Shown piece after piece: positions 1 through 11,635 of a stretch of DNA of 64,000 nt. Made by a program: the position numbers and the translations under genes. The number at the start of each line of letters is the position of its first letter. The stretch's first letter is position 1. Location: NCBI GenBank assembly GCA_004135705.1, contig CM014272.1, positions 23,805,041-23,869,040 on the forward strand, read 5' to 3'. The notes under the pieces are model-generated. The model was not told the DNA's origin. It did not search any database and was given only the letters and a program-made list of their open reading frames with translations. This DNA comes from Alloteropsis semialata. Lineage: Eukaryota > Streptophyta > Magnoliopsida > Poales > Poaceae.

Positions 1-444
1 ATATTAAAAAACCAAAAGAAAAAAATACCAAATTTAAAAACAAAAAAAAATGATTACCAGGAGCGGACGATGGAATGACCCGCCCCTGTAAACACCATCT
101 TCAGGGGCGGGGTAGGCAATCGCCCGCTCCTGAACAAAACATTTCCGGGGGCGGGCCATGCCAATACCCGCCCCTAGAAAGACATTAGCAGGGGCGGGCG
201 ATGGCGTGGCCCGCCCCTGAAGAAGACATTTCCAGGGGCGGGTGATGGCATAGTCCGCCCCTGGAAACACCATCTTCAGGGGCGGACCATGCCATCATCC
301 GCCCCTGCAAAACATTTGTTGGGGCGGCCTAAATACCCGCCCCTGCAAATGGCCATTTTTAGCAGCCAAAAGCAGGGGCGGATTTCGGCGCCGCCCCTAC
401 AAACGCCATTTTACCCGCCCCTACAAACGTTTTCTGTAGTAGTG
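1..444. mobile_element. CACTA transposon, right end (GGGGCGG family)
   Basis: Read on the minus strand, 428-444 is CACTACTACAGAAAACG, a typical CACTA (En/Spm) terminal inverted repeat. Inside it, inverted pairs of GGGGCGG and CCGCCCC recur roughly every 45 bases, each able to fold as a small hairpin. In this superfamily the subterminal arrays are the transposase binding region. The left part of the element lies outside the window and no coding sequence is visible. The 3-bp target copy would be ATT at 445-447, but its partner cannot be checked. Confidence 0.85.
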
Positions 445-487
445 ATTCCGAACTGAATTTCATAATGGGAAATTTCTCTCTCTGCAG

Positions 488-1075
488 CCGTCAAGGAAGT
501 CCTCCCATCTTTCCTGACCTCCGCCTCCGAGCCTCCTCCAATCCTCGACCAGGTAGGCTAGGCTTGTTCGACCCAGCAACTGCATGTTTCTGCAGTTCCT
601 CTTGTGTACAGAAACATATCAGGAGGCAAAATTTACTTTTTCTTGTCCAGTGAAGGTTGTATGTTGCGTACCACTGCCCGTACATGCAGCGTGCTTGGAT
701 CGCCAGGAACTACAAGGTACCATCACCTCCACTGTTCTTTGATTTGTACAAACCTACCAATTTTTCCCATATCCCTCTTGGTTTGCATGTATGATTTACC
801 TCCATTGTTTTTGGTAGTTGCCTTCTCTGGACCACAACAACCAGGTGAAAGGAGAGAGCTTGGATTGGATTTGGTCAAATACATTGACAACAATTTTAAA
901 GGCCAGTCATTACTTCCTGGCGTAAGACATATACTCCCTCCATAATGCTTGCAGTAGTTTTTCAGCTTTGTTAATGTCTGAATTCTCTTCACAAGATCCT
1001 GCAAAGAAGCACTTCGCTGAGGTTTTAGATATTCTTTTCCAACATCAAGAACTATGATATTACAAAGGGCAGATC
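488..1075 (+). pseudogene. Lambda-class glutathione transferase (IN2-1-like) gene fragment, broken
   Basis: Four exon-like blocks with splice-like borders resemble the N-terminal half of plant lambda GSTs. Block 488-552 reads VKEVLPSFLTSASEPPPILD. Block 651-716 reads RLYVAYHCPYMQRAWIARNY, the thioredoxin-fold segment with the lambda-type CPY active-site motif. Block 818-921 reads PSLDHNNQVKGESLD and then, in another frame, LVKYIDNNFKGQSLLPG. Block from 996 reads DPAKKHFAEVLDILF. Defects: a stop codon at 651-653 directly at the start of block 2, loss of the exon that should lie between blocks 2 and 3, and a 5-base tandem duplication (TTGGATTGGAT, near 860-870) that shifts frame. The C-terminal helical domain is not recognised. 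A Helitron 3' end at 4572 makes transposon capture plausible, though the Helitron 5' end was not found. No functional enzyme is expected. Confidence 0.8.
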
Positions 1076-1109
1076 CAACCTTCAACAGTCCATTGAGGTA
1101 ATTCAGACT

Positions 1110-4100
1110 GATGGATACCAAATTAGGCTAAGCTTTATGTTGATAGTTCATTCACTTGCACTATTTCGAATGGTGATTTCTTCTTTTGATAAGGCTGTAT
1201 GGTGCAATGCATACCAGCTTTTTTTATAATGCTTTCCCTAGGGGCAATTCTAACTCTAAAGTTTTCAATAGGACATGGTCTCTATGCTTGATCTAAACTT
1301 TCTCTTTAATAATTGCAGGTGTGTTTTCTATAATTGGCCTGTAGGGAATGAGACCGGTCTTCTACCCAATAATGACACCATCAGTGGTACATTTTCAAGT
1401 TTGTTCGGTTAATTTCTCTAGGCACTAAATTTTTTTAAATCCCTGAAATTATAGCTAAGTTTTCTTATGACTCTCAACAATACGGCAGCTTTAGGCTGAC
1501 CAAACAACAAGAAAGTTTAGATCACCGAATGAACCTTTTGATTCCAGAGGCACAGTAGCGGTTTCAGGAATTGTTGTGGTGGCAACAGAACTCTTCGAGT
1601 CCTGGATTGGCAGTTGTGGCGGCATTGGTGACTCCTGGACACACATTGTTCATGATGCAGCATGATTGGTTAGTTTTCTTCACCTCCTATACAAACCCCA
1701 TCCCTTGAGTAATCTGGATGCATATTATGCCCTTTTGTTTTTGATTACGTGGATTCATCTCTGACCTGTGTGTTTAATATCCTTTTGGTGGCTAAGAATT
1801 ATGGAAAGGAAGTGCTTTTGGCAACCCTTTAACCAATGATTCAAATTATGCTTAAGTACAATCTTTGCCTGTTGAATTATGTTGGTATTTTGATCAGTTC
1901 ATTGTAGCTATGGCATGTGAGAGTGAGATGTGGCTGTGGCGTGGATTGACCAAACTAAATGCTCATTAAATTTATCTATGTTTAGAGTGAATTAAGTTTT
2001 GGGGCGCATGATTTCTGTCACTATTCTTTTGCCCATTACTCTTCACATTCGTGTATTCTTAATAAAAAGCGATTGACCAGAGAGATGAAACTAAAACATT
2101 CATATGATAATTTCCATATTGGTTGCTATGTTGATTTGATGGGTATATGGATTTGTACATTGCATACTGATTTTGTTCTTTTTTGACAATTTGTTCCCCC
2201 CTGAAGATTGAAAAGGTGGTTTATCAGGTCCTGGGCAGAACAACATAACTGAATTAGAGTATCCACACCAGGATATATTATTTAAATTCAGATGGAATGT
2301 GTGACAAGTGTTCTTCTGCGCCATTCTCACTGACCAAATGTGTAACGCAAGAAGCAGGCCATCCAGAATTTTACCAAGTCATGCATGGATGCTCTTGGTA
2401 AAATTTCTACATCTTCTATCCTTTCAATTTTCTTAATGGTCTGGTATGCTTTCACATTCAAGGATTAGTGGACATTCAAGAAAAAACTGTTTACATTATC
2501 CTTATGGGTAGTTTTGAAACAGTAAGAGTTACAACCGAAGGATGCACTAGAAAAATTAACATTCTGGCTTTTACTGATTCAGTGCACAGAACTATAAATT
2601 CTGGATGACCTTATTTGTTTTCACTTATATTTGGTGCGCAGCTAAGCACACGTGACGTTTGGTTATTTCTCTGATGAGTTGTGAAATACATGTGTTGTTT
2701 TTTCTGCCACATGTAGGCCTATTTTTGTTTTGGACTTCCGGTAGATACTACTTGGTATGGTTCGATGGCAATGATTTGGTAGAGTAAAAAAGGTAGAAAA
2801 CATTTTCAATCTACCTAGATGCATAAGTAATGCTTTCTCTAAATTGGAATTTTCACCTTTTCTGGTAATGCAAAATTAGTGTTTCATTTTGGTTAATCTA
2901 ATATTTCAGTTGACAAAAAATCTAACAAGTTTAAGAACTACTACATGATTTGGACCAAATCTTTCAAAATGAACCAGTATAATATGAAGCTAGAGTTTCT
3001 CACATGTGCGACAGAATGCAAATCAAACAATGGATTAAAAATTTGTTTCTTACATTTTAAGGCAAGAATATGGATTGCAACAGAATGCAAATAAAATAGT
3101 GGAGTACAAATTTGTTTCTTACAGTTTAAGGCAAGAATACCGATTCCATTAAGCAATAATATTATGTTCGATTAGGGAAGTATTATTCTTAACTTGAAAA
3201 TATAATATTTTTCAGTTAAGCAAGTTTCAGAGAAACAAGCACTTGGCAACCGAATATGACTTTAACACTCTCACAATTTGATCTATTAGGTATTGTTGCT
3301 TTGCAACATGTGCTCCCTGTTTTATTTGGCACATGACTTTAACACTACCACAAGCTTTCAGAACTTATTGATATGCAAACAATTAGAGTTCCCCACTGAA
3401 AGCAATAACTGATGAGCAATCACGTGGTGGAAATATTATTACAACTCTCCATGTACTTCATAGAGTCATATCATGGAAACTGTTGGTTGAGTTGGTTTGT
3501 TACAGTTGACTTCAAGAAACAATCTACCAGAAAAATATTTGTGCTTTTAGGCGTATCATGTTTGTTTTTTCATGTTAGTTGAGGTACGTCTTTTCCCTAT
3601 TCAAAGACTTACTAAATATTTTTGGATTGTTCTTTCCTCTTTCAGGATTGGCTGTGAATGATTTTCATCAAGCCCTTTTTGACCCCTATATATACCAAAC
3701 TGAATGCCATTTGGATATGTATTCTAAGAGATTTGCCTAAGAATTAGATATGCCAGTGATGTGTTCTTTTCGTGAGCATTCCTTGATATCAAATCATGTT
3801 TGATATCACAATAGGTTTTTTGGTTCAATATAAGCCATTGGTGGAATAATGGTTGGAACATTTTTTATTACCGTGTATTTCACTCTTTAGAGCCTGTCCA
3901 TTGACCATTTAGAGATACTACAACTTTTTAGCTATACTGGAAGTGGAAATGTGATTATAAGATCTACCTCTGCAAAGCATGGCTGTGCAAAGCAGTTTCC
4001 CGATTATGAGGAGGATATGCTTCACACAAGAGAAGCAATGTTTGCAATAAGAAACAATATTTATGTTAACATTTTATATATTTTAGTTGTCAAAATATGA

Positions 4101-4198
4101 AGTACATTCTTCTCCCCAAAGGCAGCAAATGTTTATTTCCAAATTAATTTTGACTCAAGGACTGTAGGAAATATGTATTGCTATGTACCTCTCACTTA
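1110..4198. other. Non-coding stretch, no gene recognised
   Basis: No long reading frame and no recognisable exon series. Short splice-like blocks (near 1319-1386 and 1550-1675) have brief open translations that I could not match to a family; they may be further captured or decayed exons. It could be the interior of the Helitron that ends at 4572. Confidence 0.4.
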
Positions 4199-4200
4199 TA

Positions 4201-4451
4201 CTCCCTCTGTTTTTATAGATGTTGTATTAGGTTTGTCCTAAGTCAAAGTTGTATAACTTTGACCAAATTCAGACAAATATAACAATATTTATCATACCAA
4301 TAATATGTATCGTTGAAATATATTCTAGGGTGAATTCAAAGAAATAAATTTGATATTGTAAATGTTATTATATCTTTCTAGAAACTTGGTCAAAGTCAAC
4401 AATTTTGACTTAGGACAAAACTAATACGACATATAAAAAAAACCTTAGGAG
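4201..4451. mobile_element. Stowaway-type MITE
   Basis: The element begins CTCCCTCTGTTTTTAT, the usual Stowaway (Tc1/mariner) terminus, and ends with a diverged inverse (AACCTTAGGAG). TA dinucleotides flank it at 4199-4200 and 4452-4453. The arms pair through the interior: TAGGTTTGTCCTAAGTCAAA on the left matches TTTTGACTTAGGACAAAACT on the right, giving a fold-back of about 250 bases with no coding capacity. Confidence 0.88.
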
Positions 4452-4542
4452 TAAATACAAGGCATGTTCCAATATTTGGTTGTAGATGTTATAATATACT
4501 TCAATTTTCAAGAAATAATTTTAATAATCTTTTGATTTAAAA

Positions 4543-4572
4543 CACGTGCGTACCGCACGTGCACCTTACTAG
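4543..4572 (+). mobile_element. Helitron 3' terminus
   Basis: A perfect 8-bp stem CACGTGCG / CGCACGTG with a 3-base loop (4543-4561) is followed 11 bases later by CTAG at 4569-4572 and a host T. This is the standard Helitron 3' end (hairpin then CTRR before T). The matching 5' TC end could not be located, so the length is unknown; the GST fragment at 488-1075 lies upstream and may be cargo. Confidence 0.75.
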
Positions 4573-5164
4573 TGATGATAAAGTAGCAGATGTCCGAGAA
4601 CACCCACCAACATAGCTTATACTGCCACTAGTGCTGACAAGAGCCCCACCCAATGAAAACGAATAGTCACCTACTCCACGATGATCCATTCCTACCCTGC
4701 ATGAAGACATGTTTCAGATATAACAGTTGTTTGTTCCTATCAGTTTAGTTTTGATTCAGAACTAACTTCTAAAGTCATGCACATGGACAAGGTAATGTTT
4801 GTTACTTACTATAAATCATCAAGTTAAATAATATATTAAAATGGCATAATGTGAGTACTAATGGTAGGTGTAAAGGCTTGTTTACTTGCTTTTCTAATAG
4901 TGCCACAAACTAGTCCTAAGATATTACTAGGTTTCACGTTAAATTTCAGCAGTAAACACAACCACATTTACAGAGGAAGCAAAAGAAATACAAAGTAGGG
5001 CTGAACCATTATAAAACTAACGTGTGGATGATTCATGCACCGGTTTAACTAGTTGAAGGGTCGATTTGCACCAGTTGAAACATAAAGGATGAAAGTCACA
5101 CTTTTTGTGATACTTAGGGGATAAAGAATGCACTTTTTCCATGAAAAAAAAAATGTTTTTGTTT
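4573..5164. other. Intergenic, nothing recognised
   Basis: AT-rich sequence without a credible reading frame, RNA gene or transposon terminus. Confidence 0.5.
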
Positions 5165-5365
5165 CAAACTTGCCAACATGGGTTATGCCTAATAGCAAAC
5201 TAGGCTCATTGTGTAGCCTGTGGGCCAGCCCAGCAAAGTGTGGGCCGGACTTTGGCTTGTGCGTGAGAGTCTGAATGTTCTGTTTTCTTCTGCTACTTTC
5301 TGCATTTACAGCAACACATTAATTAGTGTCCAAACCGGCTCTCGGTGATGCTTTCCTACACTTCC
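5165..5365. repeat. Direct duplication block A, copy 1
   Basis: Aligns with 9845-10043 in the same orientation: shared runs include AACTTGCCAACATGGG, AAAGTGTGGGCCGGA, ATGTTCTGTTTTCTTCT and CTCGGTGATGCTTTCCTA. Divergence is moderate, with small indels. Non-coding. Confidence 0.8.
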
Positions 5366-5450
5366 AAAAAATTTATATTTGAGCTAATAATTCGTAGTCT
5401 TTTCACACAATTGATGGAGCCGCAAAAATAATGGAGGTAGCAAAAACCGG

Positions 5451-8400
5451 TTTTTTTCTTTATTTCTTTATTTAAGAGAACGTGCTTGTCATGTATTTCA
5501 TTAAGAGAAAAAAGAGGATTACAAACACGAACAACACACACCAAAGAAAACACAACAACGCCAACAGCGACAACAACACAGCACAGCACACCAAGACAAC
5601 TACATTAAAGCTACAACAGATAAGAAGAACCGCGGCTTCACAAGCACGCCATTATTGGAGAAGACCGAAGAGTTACAAAGACGATAAGCCACGACCAGTC
5701 TACGGGAATCTCGAAGAAGAGCTTTCTCAAAGCGGATCACTGCTACCAAGAACTTACGACCACCGAAGCGACCAAATGACCATACAAAAGGCCCCATGAA
5801 AGTGAAGGTGACCTCGCCAGCGATGGAGAAGGCGGCCGAGGCAGAAAAAAGGTCCGAAGGTCAAAGGGCATAGGAGGAACTGTAGGACGATGCCTTCAGG
5901 AAGGGTACGACGCAACAGAAGCGACGCTATCGACCATTCGTCGGAGGACAAACTAGGTTTTCACCTGACAGAACCAGAGGAGGGGAAGGAGAATCTTGAC
6001 AATGCCTTCAACAGGGAGAACTGCGCAAAAGCGTAGCCATTGCCGATGCCGGCAGAAGTCGTGCACGGTTTTCACCCATTGCGTTCAAACCCCCGACTAC
6101 ACTCTTAGCCCCAACGACCCTCGCAGCCCAAACCAATGGGGCGAAGCAGTTTCACGACCAACGCACATAGCGGGCCGAGCAGCACGGACCCCACCATGGG
6201 ATGGGGGGAGGGGCGGGGCACGACAACACCACAGGGACCGCCAAGTAGGCACCGAAGGGAACTAGCAAGAGAAGCGCAAAACCGGCAAGAGGAGCGCAGA
6301 ACCGGCGCATCGCCGGCCACCAAGTGAAAGTGCATCTAGGCCCCCATGTGGGTTTTGGTGAATTGTATGACAAAACGGTTAAAGGACTAACTTGTTTGTC
6401 TAAGACCATGAGCAGGTTGTCAGTTGTACATTCATGGTGTGATATTAAATTATATATGAAATGAATGTTATCTGGCTCATAATGTGAAAGGCAAGCAAGT
6501 GTGTGATCTCTTTGTGCATAAATAAATGAATGACAAGCATGAGTGTTGATATATTTTGGACAAGTCAACAAAGGTATATCTATGTGGTTCCAATCTATGA
6601 GAAAGCTTGTTAATATATGAAGGGATCATTCAAAGTAGAAATTGCAAGGCTTCATGCATTTACACCAAAGGGACATATGCTTATGTGATATACGTTGGTC
6701 TCATTGTTGGAAGCTTGCAATGGTTTGAATGTACTTTGTCAATCAAGAACAAGCATTTGAAGAGTTCTTTCAAATGGGATTTCAAAATGATGAAGCAAAG
6801 CTAAACTCAATGTGGCAAGGGTAAGTGGTGAAGAAATCAACCGAGATGACTAGAGCGAGGGACTAAGCAAGCTTTGGCTAAGCGACGGCTTTCCATGTGT
6901 GCAAATTGCTAAGGTGAAGTATCTAGATCCGTGGGGTTTCGAAGAACCATATCCAAGCTTTATTGAGAGAAGCAATGCAAAGCATCAATTAGTTGTGATT
7001 GATAAAATAGAGTGACTTAAGGATTCAAATATACTTTGTCAATGGAGGATGGAAAATCCTAAGTCACTAGCTCAAGTATGGAATTGCTCAAGAAAGATAG
7101 CAATGTTGAAAGCCCTCAAGTTGACAACTATCAAAGTATGGCATTGATGAAGACTTGGAAACTCAAGAGGATCTCTTTGTGTTTATATTTATCCTTGAGT
7201 ATAGGTACGCCGTACTATCAAGAGGGATGCAACATTTGCTTATTGACAAATATCAAAAGTGCTCAATAGTTGACCCATGTGAGAATAGCCTTGAGAGAGT
7301 CTCAGAGTGTGCTAACAAATCCCAGCTCATCTAACATTGTGTGGTTTTATCCTTGGATGAAATCTTGAGCTAATTTGAAAGGTTTTGGGACACACTCAGC
7401 CTGACCGGTCCGACCGGTCAAGGGGACCGGTCTGACCGGTGTAAGGTCTAACGGCTACTTTTTCAAATCAGCTCTGCCCGACCGGTCTGACCGGTCAGGG
7501 TTACCGGTCTGACCGGTCACGACAGATTCCCCAACGGCTAGTTTTTGTGTGCAGGGGTATTTATACCCCTCAGCCCCCCTCTTGGTGGGCTGCTGCTTCC
7601 ACACGACTTTGACACATTCCAGAAGCCAGGAAAGCCCTCCCCAACCTCTCTTTGTGAGATTTGTGTGATATTTGAGATATCTTTGTGTTGGGTTGAGTGA
7701 GCAAGATTGAGTGAGCATTAGAGAGCAAAACAAGAGCAACCATAGCTTGAGCACTTCGATTCGCTGTCAAAAAAGCAATTTGAAGCATTTGTTACTCTTG
7801 GAGGTTCTTCCTCCTAGACGGCAAGGCGTCGCCCGGTGAGCTACCAAAGTGTGTGGTGAGCCTCGGGATTGTTTGTGCAGGTTGTGCTTCACCTCCGAAA
7901 GGGAAGAAGCAAACTAGTGGAAGGAGGAGATAGCTTGACCTAAGTGGTGGTCGCATAAGCTTCCTCAACGGAGAGTAGGATTCACCGTACCTTGGTGGTT
8001 GCTTGGTGCGAGCGGTGAATCCGAACTTCGGGAAAACAACTCCTTGTGTCTTGGTTTGGTTTTACCTCACTTGTTGATTTCTAGTACATTATTTGTGCTT
8101 CCGCTTCGATCTACTTGGGTGTGCTTACATTGTGTGCAGGGATAGTTTTGCCTTGCTAAAGATCATCTACAAAAGCTACTCACCAAGTTTGGTTCGTGCT
8201 AGAAGTCAAGAAGAAGCTCGAGCTGCTGTTGGGTGTGTGCACAGCACAGCACCGGTCTGACCGGTGTGGAGCACCGGTCTGACCGGTCACCCTCTGGCAG
8301 CTAGAGAATTTTGGGGAAAAGTTTTATTTGCCGGCCATTCGCCTATTCACCCCCCCCTCTAGGCGACATCAAGGTCCTTTCGCCAAGGGGTGGAGCGGGG

Positions 8401-8949
8401 GGAGGAAGCGGCCTTCGGGTCCAAATGAGCAGATCTGCAACAGGTCCACCGGAGAAACCCATGCCACCGACCAAGGGACGACCATGGGAAGGGAGGGGCG
8501 ACCGAACCACGATGAAGGGGGCAGCGAATAGAGGGGCCTCTGGACCCTCGATGGAGGTGGCCGCAGCAGCCATGCCCTGGGGCCGCGCAGCCCAGGCCCG
8601 TGCCAGCCACTGGGGCCGCGCTGCCCGCGTCGCGCTAGGCCGCATAGGACCACTCGAGGCCGGCCGCCGGGGCCACGCCGCGCGGGCCACTCGAGGCGCG
8701 CGCCGCCGCCAGGAGATGCGTCGCGCCAAAGGAGGTTATCCAGATCTAGGGAGGGAAGGAGAGGAGGGGGAAAAAAGGGGGAGGGAGAGGAGGAGGGAAG
8801 GAGGAAGAGGGGAGGAAGAGCAGCGGCGGGGAGGGGCCGCCGCTGCCACCGGCGGGGTGCGGGGAGAGGGAGGGCGCTCTAGGGTTTCTTGCGGGTGCGG
8901 GGAGAGGAGTCCCTCAAGAAGACAGTATAATTTTTTTTTTCTTTATTTC
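5451..8949 (-). mobile_element. LINE-like retroposon (about 1.4 kb) split by a solo LTR
   Basis: Flanked by a 16-base direct repeat TTTTTTTCTTTATTTC at 5451-5466 and 8934-8949, a plausible retroposition target duplication, although it is low-complexity. On the minus strand the element starts GC-rich (AGAAACCCTAGAGCGCCC near 8870-8890) and ends with TTAATGAAATACATGAC followed by an A-rich tail (5510 back to 5467), resembling the 3' tails of plant LINEs. Without the nested solo LTR the body is about 1.4 kb. It has no recognisable endonuclease or reverse transcriptase, so it is a truncated or non-autonomous copy. Short GC-rich open frames inside look incidental. Confidence 0.6.
6325..8382 (+). 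mobile_element. Solo LTR, Ty1-copia SIRE/Maximus-like, 2058 bp
   Basis: Starts TGAAAGTGCATCTAGG and ends AAGGTCCTTTCG, the last base changed from the usual CA. A 5-bp target duplication CCAAG lies at 6320-6324 and 8383-8387, so the borders are exact. The 3' part CACCCCCCCCTCTAGGCGACATC-type stretch (8349-8370) is typical of this LTR group, and the interior carries several GACCGGTCTGACCGGT-like palindromic repeats (7405-7530, 8250-8290). There is no internal region, PBS or second LTR, so unequal recombination removed the rest. Lineage assignment is from memory of related LTRs and less certain than the borders. Confidence 0.85.
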
Positions 8950-8959
8950 ACATCGGTAT

Positions 8960-9480
8960 ATGCTATGTGTTATCATCCTCTCAATGCGTACATGTATTGT
9001 CAACTTTCAACAGGGCCAGCATCATATGTATCTGTCAACCTTAAATATATAAATATTGTACCTAGTCTACTTTGTGCATATGTATATATTTGCTCTCATT
9101 CTCTCCATGTGTATATATAACCAGCTGCCCAAGGCCGGTAGTTGATGAGAGCTTTGAGTAATTAATAAAAGCTGAATTTACGACGGATGCCTATAAAACT
9201 GTGGCAACACCCAAAATAAAATTAGACCTCATGTGGTGTGGAATGGGAACTAGGATTCAGTGGCAACTCTTGGAGAGCTTCGTGATTAATATATAGGGAT
9301 GGGATACATCAAGAATTTAAGATAAGAGTGAGCTAAAAAGTTGACCTGAATCGGCAGCTGTGACGGCTTGAGCTAGCATGCAACGGGGTTACGGGGAAGA
9401 CTTGAGCTCTACCACCCCTATCAGTGTAATCAAGCAGGCTTAACTTATTGGAGTTAACCAGCGTTTGGTTGAAACCCGAC
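8960..9480. repeat. Direct duplication block B, copy 1
   Basis: Aligns with about 11080-11570: shared runs include AAAGCTGAATTTAC, ATTCAGTGGC and GGGATGGGAT followed by CATCAAGAAT. Order is A, B, A', B', so a segment was duplicated in tandem before the retroposon entered copy 1. Non-coding. Confidence 0.7.
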
Positions 9481-9844
9481 GGCGTGAGGCACGACGGCAT
9501 CAACAAGTGTGTTCAACACGTCCACTGTTGTTCCGACCGTGTACTTCTTAAGGCGTGTTTGCTGTTGGTGTATGGTTATCTATACTGAGGACGTTTATTT
9601 CATCTTCTTGGAAGGTGCTTATAATAAGATTTTGGTAATATACCCGGAAGTACCAGAGGTATCTTTCCTATTTTCATAGATCCCACCTATTTTGGTAACA
9701 TTTGGTATCTTTTTTAAGGTATCTTCGGGTACGTCTAAACCATTAAATTTAGTCAGATAGGTGATCCTAATTTGTTTCAACCATTGTAAAATTTCTCAAA
9801 TAAGTATGCCACGTTAGTCAGAAACAAAAACCTTCTTTTGATTG

Positions 9845-10043
9845 AAACTTGCCAACATGGGATGTGCCTAATAGCCCACTAGGCTAATTATGCTGTGGCC
9901 TGTGGACCAGCCCATCAAAGTGTGGGCCGGAACTTGGCTTGTGTGTGAGAGACTGAGTCTCCAAATGTTCTGTTTTCTTCTTCTTTCTACATTTACAGCA
10001 ACACCTTAGTGTACAAACTCGGTGATGCTTTCCTAAACTTCCA
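9845..10043. repeat. Direct duplication block A, copy 2
   Basis: Second copy of the 5165-5365 block, same orientation, with moderate divergence. The retroposon and solo LTR seen after copy 1 are absent here. Confidence 0.8.
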
Positions 10044-10282
10044 GTGATGATTGAGATATTAAGAGAATGATGCAGGGTACAGCCAATAAGCTATAGCACA
10101 TATTTAAAATAGTTTGGGGAGGTGACCAATAAGCTATAGCACACATTCAAAATAGTTGGGGAAGGTGAACAATAATCATACTTGCGAAAATCCGCAGAAA
10201 TCATTCACCAGTTACCAGCCCACCACCATCACCAGTCACCACCTCAAACCATGTTTCTTCTCTTTAGAGACTTTACATGGCA

Positions 10283-10286
<4 letters not shown>

Positions 10287-10322
<36 letters not shown>
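10287..10322. repeat. (GA)18 microsatellite
   Basis: Uninterrupted GA dinucleotide run of about 36 bases. Confidence 0.95.
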
Positions 10323-10325
<3 letters not shown>

Positions 10326-10718
10326 AAAAGAAAAAATGACTAGGGTCTACGATACATACACATGTTACACGCTACCTAGGACTGAATAAGATGCAGGTCA
10401 ACGTTGTATTGCACACTTGAATGCTTGGTTGCATTTTTTTCATGGTGACAGCACTTCACACACTACACACTAGGAGTCATGGAAATTTGAGGCAATATGA
10501 CCAGACCCATCTAGGCACTAGGAGATGGTCCCCAGATACCATGTAAAATAACGAGAAATCGAAATTGTTTTAGAAAATGGATAAAAATTCTGGCATCTAC
10601 AACCGCACACAGCCAAGTTCTTACATCATTCTCAGCTAGTCAGCTGATCACAAAAATATGGGAATAGTATGAGAAATCTAAATGTCTACACTACCTAATT
10701 AGCAGCACATGCAGAATA

Positions 10719-10907
10719 GGCCTTGTTTGTTTCCACTTAAGATTATATAATCTAGCTTATGGTTGAGGGCAACAAGGTAAAATGTCACCATGGACCACCA
10801 AATAAGCTGCGCATGGGTAGCTTATTTCAGATTATTTTGTGGTCCATGGTGACCTTTTACTATGTTACCCTTCCACCATAAGCTATATGGAGAAAACAAA
10901 CACCCCC
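10719..10907. mobile_element. MITE with GG(C/T)CTTGTTTGTTT-type ends
   Basis: Left end GGCCTTGTTTGTTTCC and right end AAACAAACACCCCC are imperfect inverted repeats. The centre is a palindrome: GTCACCATGGACCACCAAAT pairs with TTTTGTGGTCCATGGTGACC. No clear target duplication. A diverged relative is at 48672-48830. Superfamily (hAT or Tourist-like) is not settled by the sequence. Confidence 0.7.
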
Positions 10908-11079
10908 TAAGATAATAACCTTACGATCCAAATTAAGTTTTTTTAGCCTAATTGACAAAATCGCTGAAAGAAGGGAGCTGGGTACATATTACCGCTCACC
11001 ATTAATTCCTTCAATAATTTCCCATCATTCCAACTTTCTATAGGTCAGATTAAACTGACGGGCAAACATGAATATCTCA

Positions 11080-11570
11080 ACCTTTAACATATTTTGCACC
11101 TATAGTGTACTTGTGTGCATGCTCTGATTCTCTCGATGTGTATATATAGCTAGCAGCCCGTTAGGTGAATCGATGATAGCACAGTAAAAGCTGAATTTAC
11201 AATGCGTGCCTACTATAAAATTTCAACCCTGTGCTAGTGGCAAGGGGCAACATAAAAAACAACAAAAAAGATTAGACTTCCTTAGAATAATGGCTACCCT
11301 AAAACTCGAAAGGTTGACGAGTATGTTGAATAGCACAATTCAGTGGCGACTGTTGAAGAGCTTTGTAATAATGGGGATGGGATTCATCAAGAATGTTAGA
11401 TAAGAGTTAGCTCAAAATAGTGAGCCAAGATATTAACATGACTCGGACAGTGATAGATGAGTATTGAGCTTATTGGTCAATACTCTAAACCCTAAACTCT
11501 AAACCCTGAAAGACTTGTGATGTACCAGTCTTAACACTTCATCGGTTGGAATTAACCTGTTTTTGCTGAA
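11080..11570. repeat. Direct duplication block B, copy 2
   Basis: Second copy of the 8960-9480 block, more diverged at its right end. It contains a short interstitial telomere-like run, TAAACCCTAAACTCTAAACC, at 11484-11506. Confidence 0.65.
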
Positions 11571-11635
11571 ACTTGTATACAAAGTATTTGTATGCTTGAA
11601 GAGGATACAAGCTATGAAAATATCTAATGTTATCT

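Noticed and set aside
8311..9120. 269-codon plus-strand open frame
   Set aside because: GC-rich low-complexity translation crossing the LTR border, the retroposon and flanking DNA; no motif.
11484..11506. Interstitial telomere as a former chromosome end
   Set aside because: Only about three degenerate CCCTAAA-like units; too short to support that.
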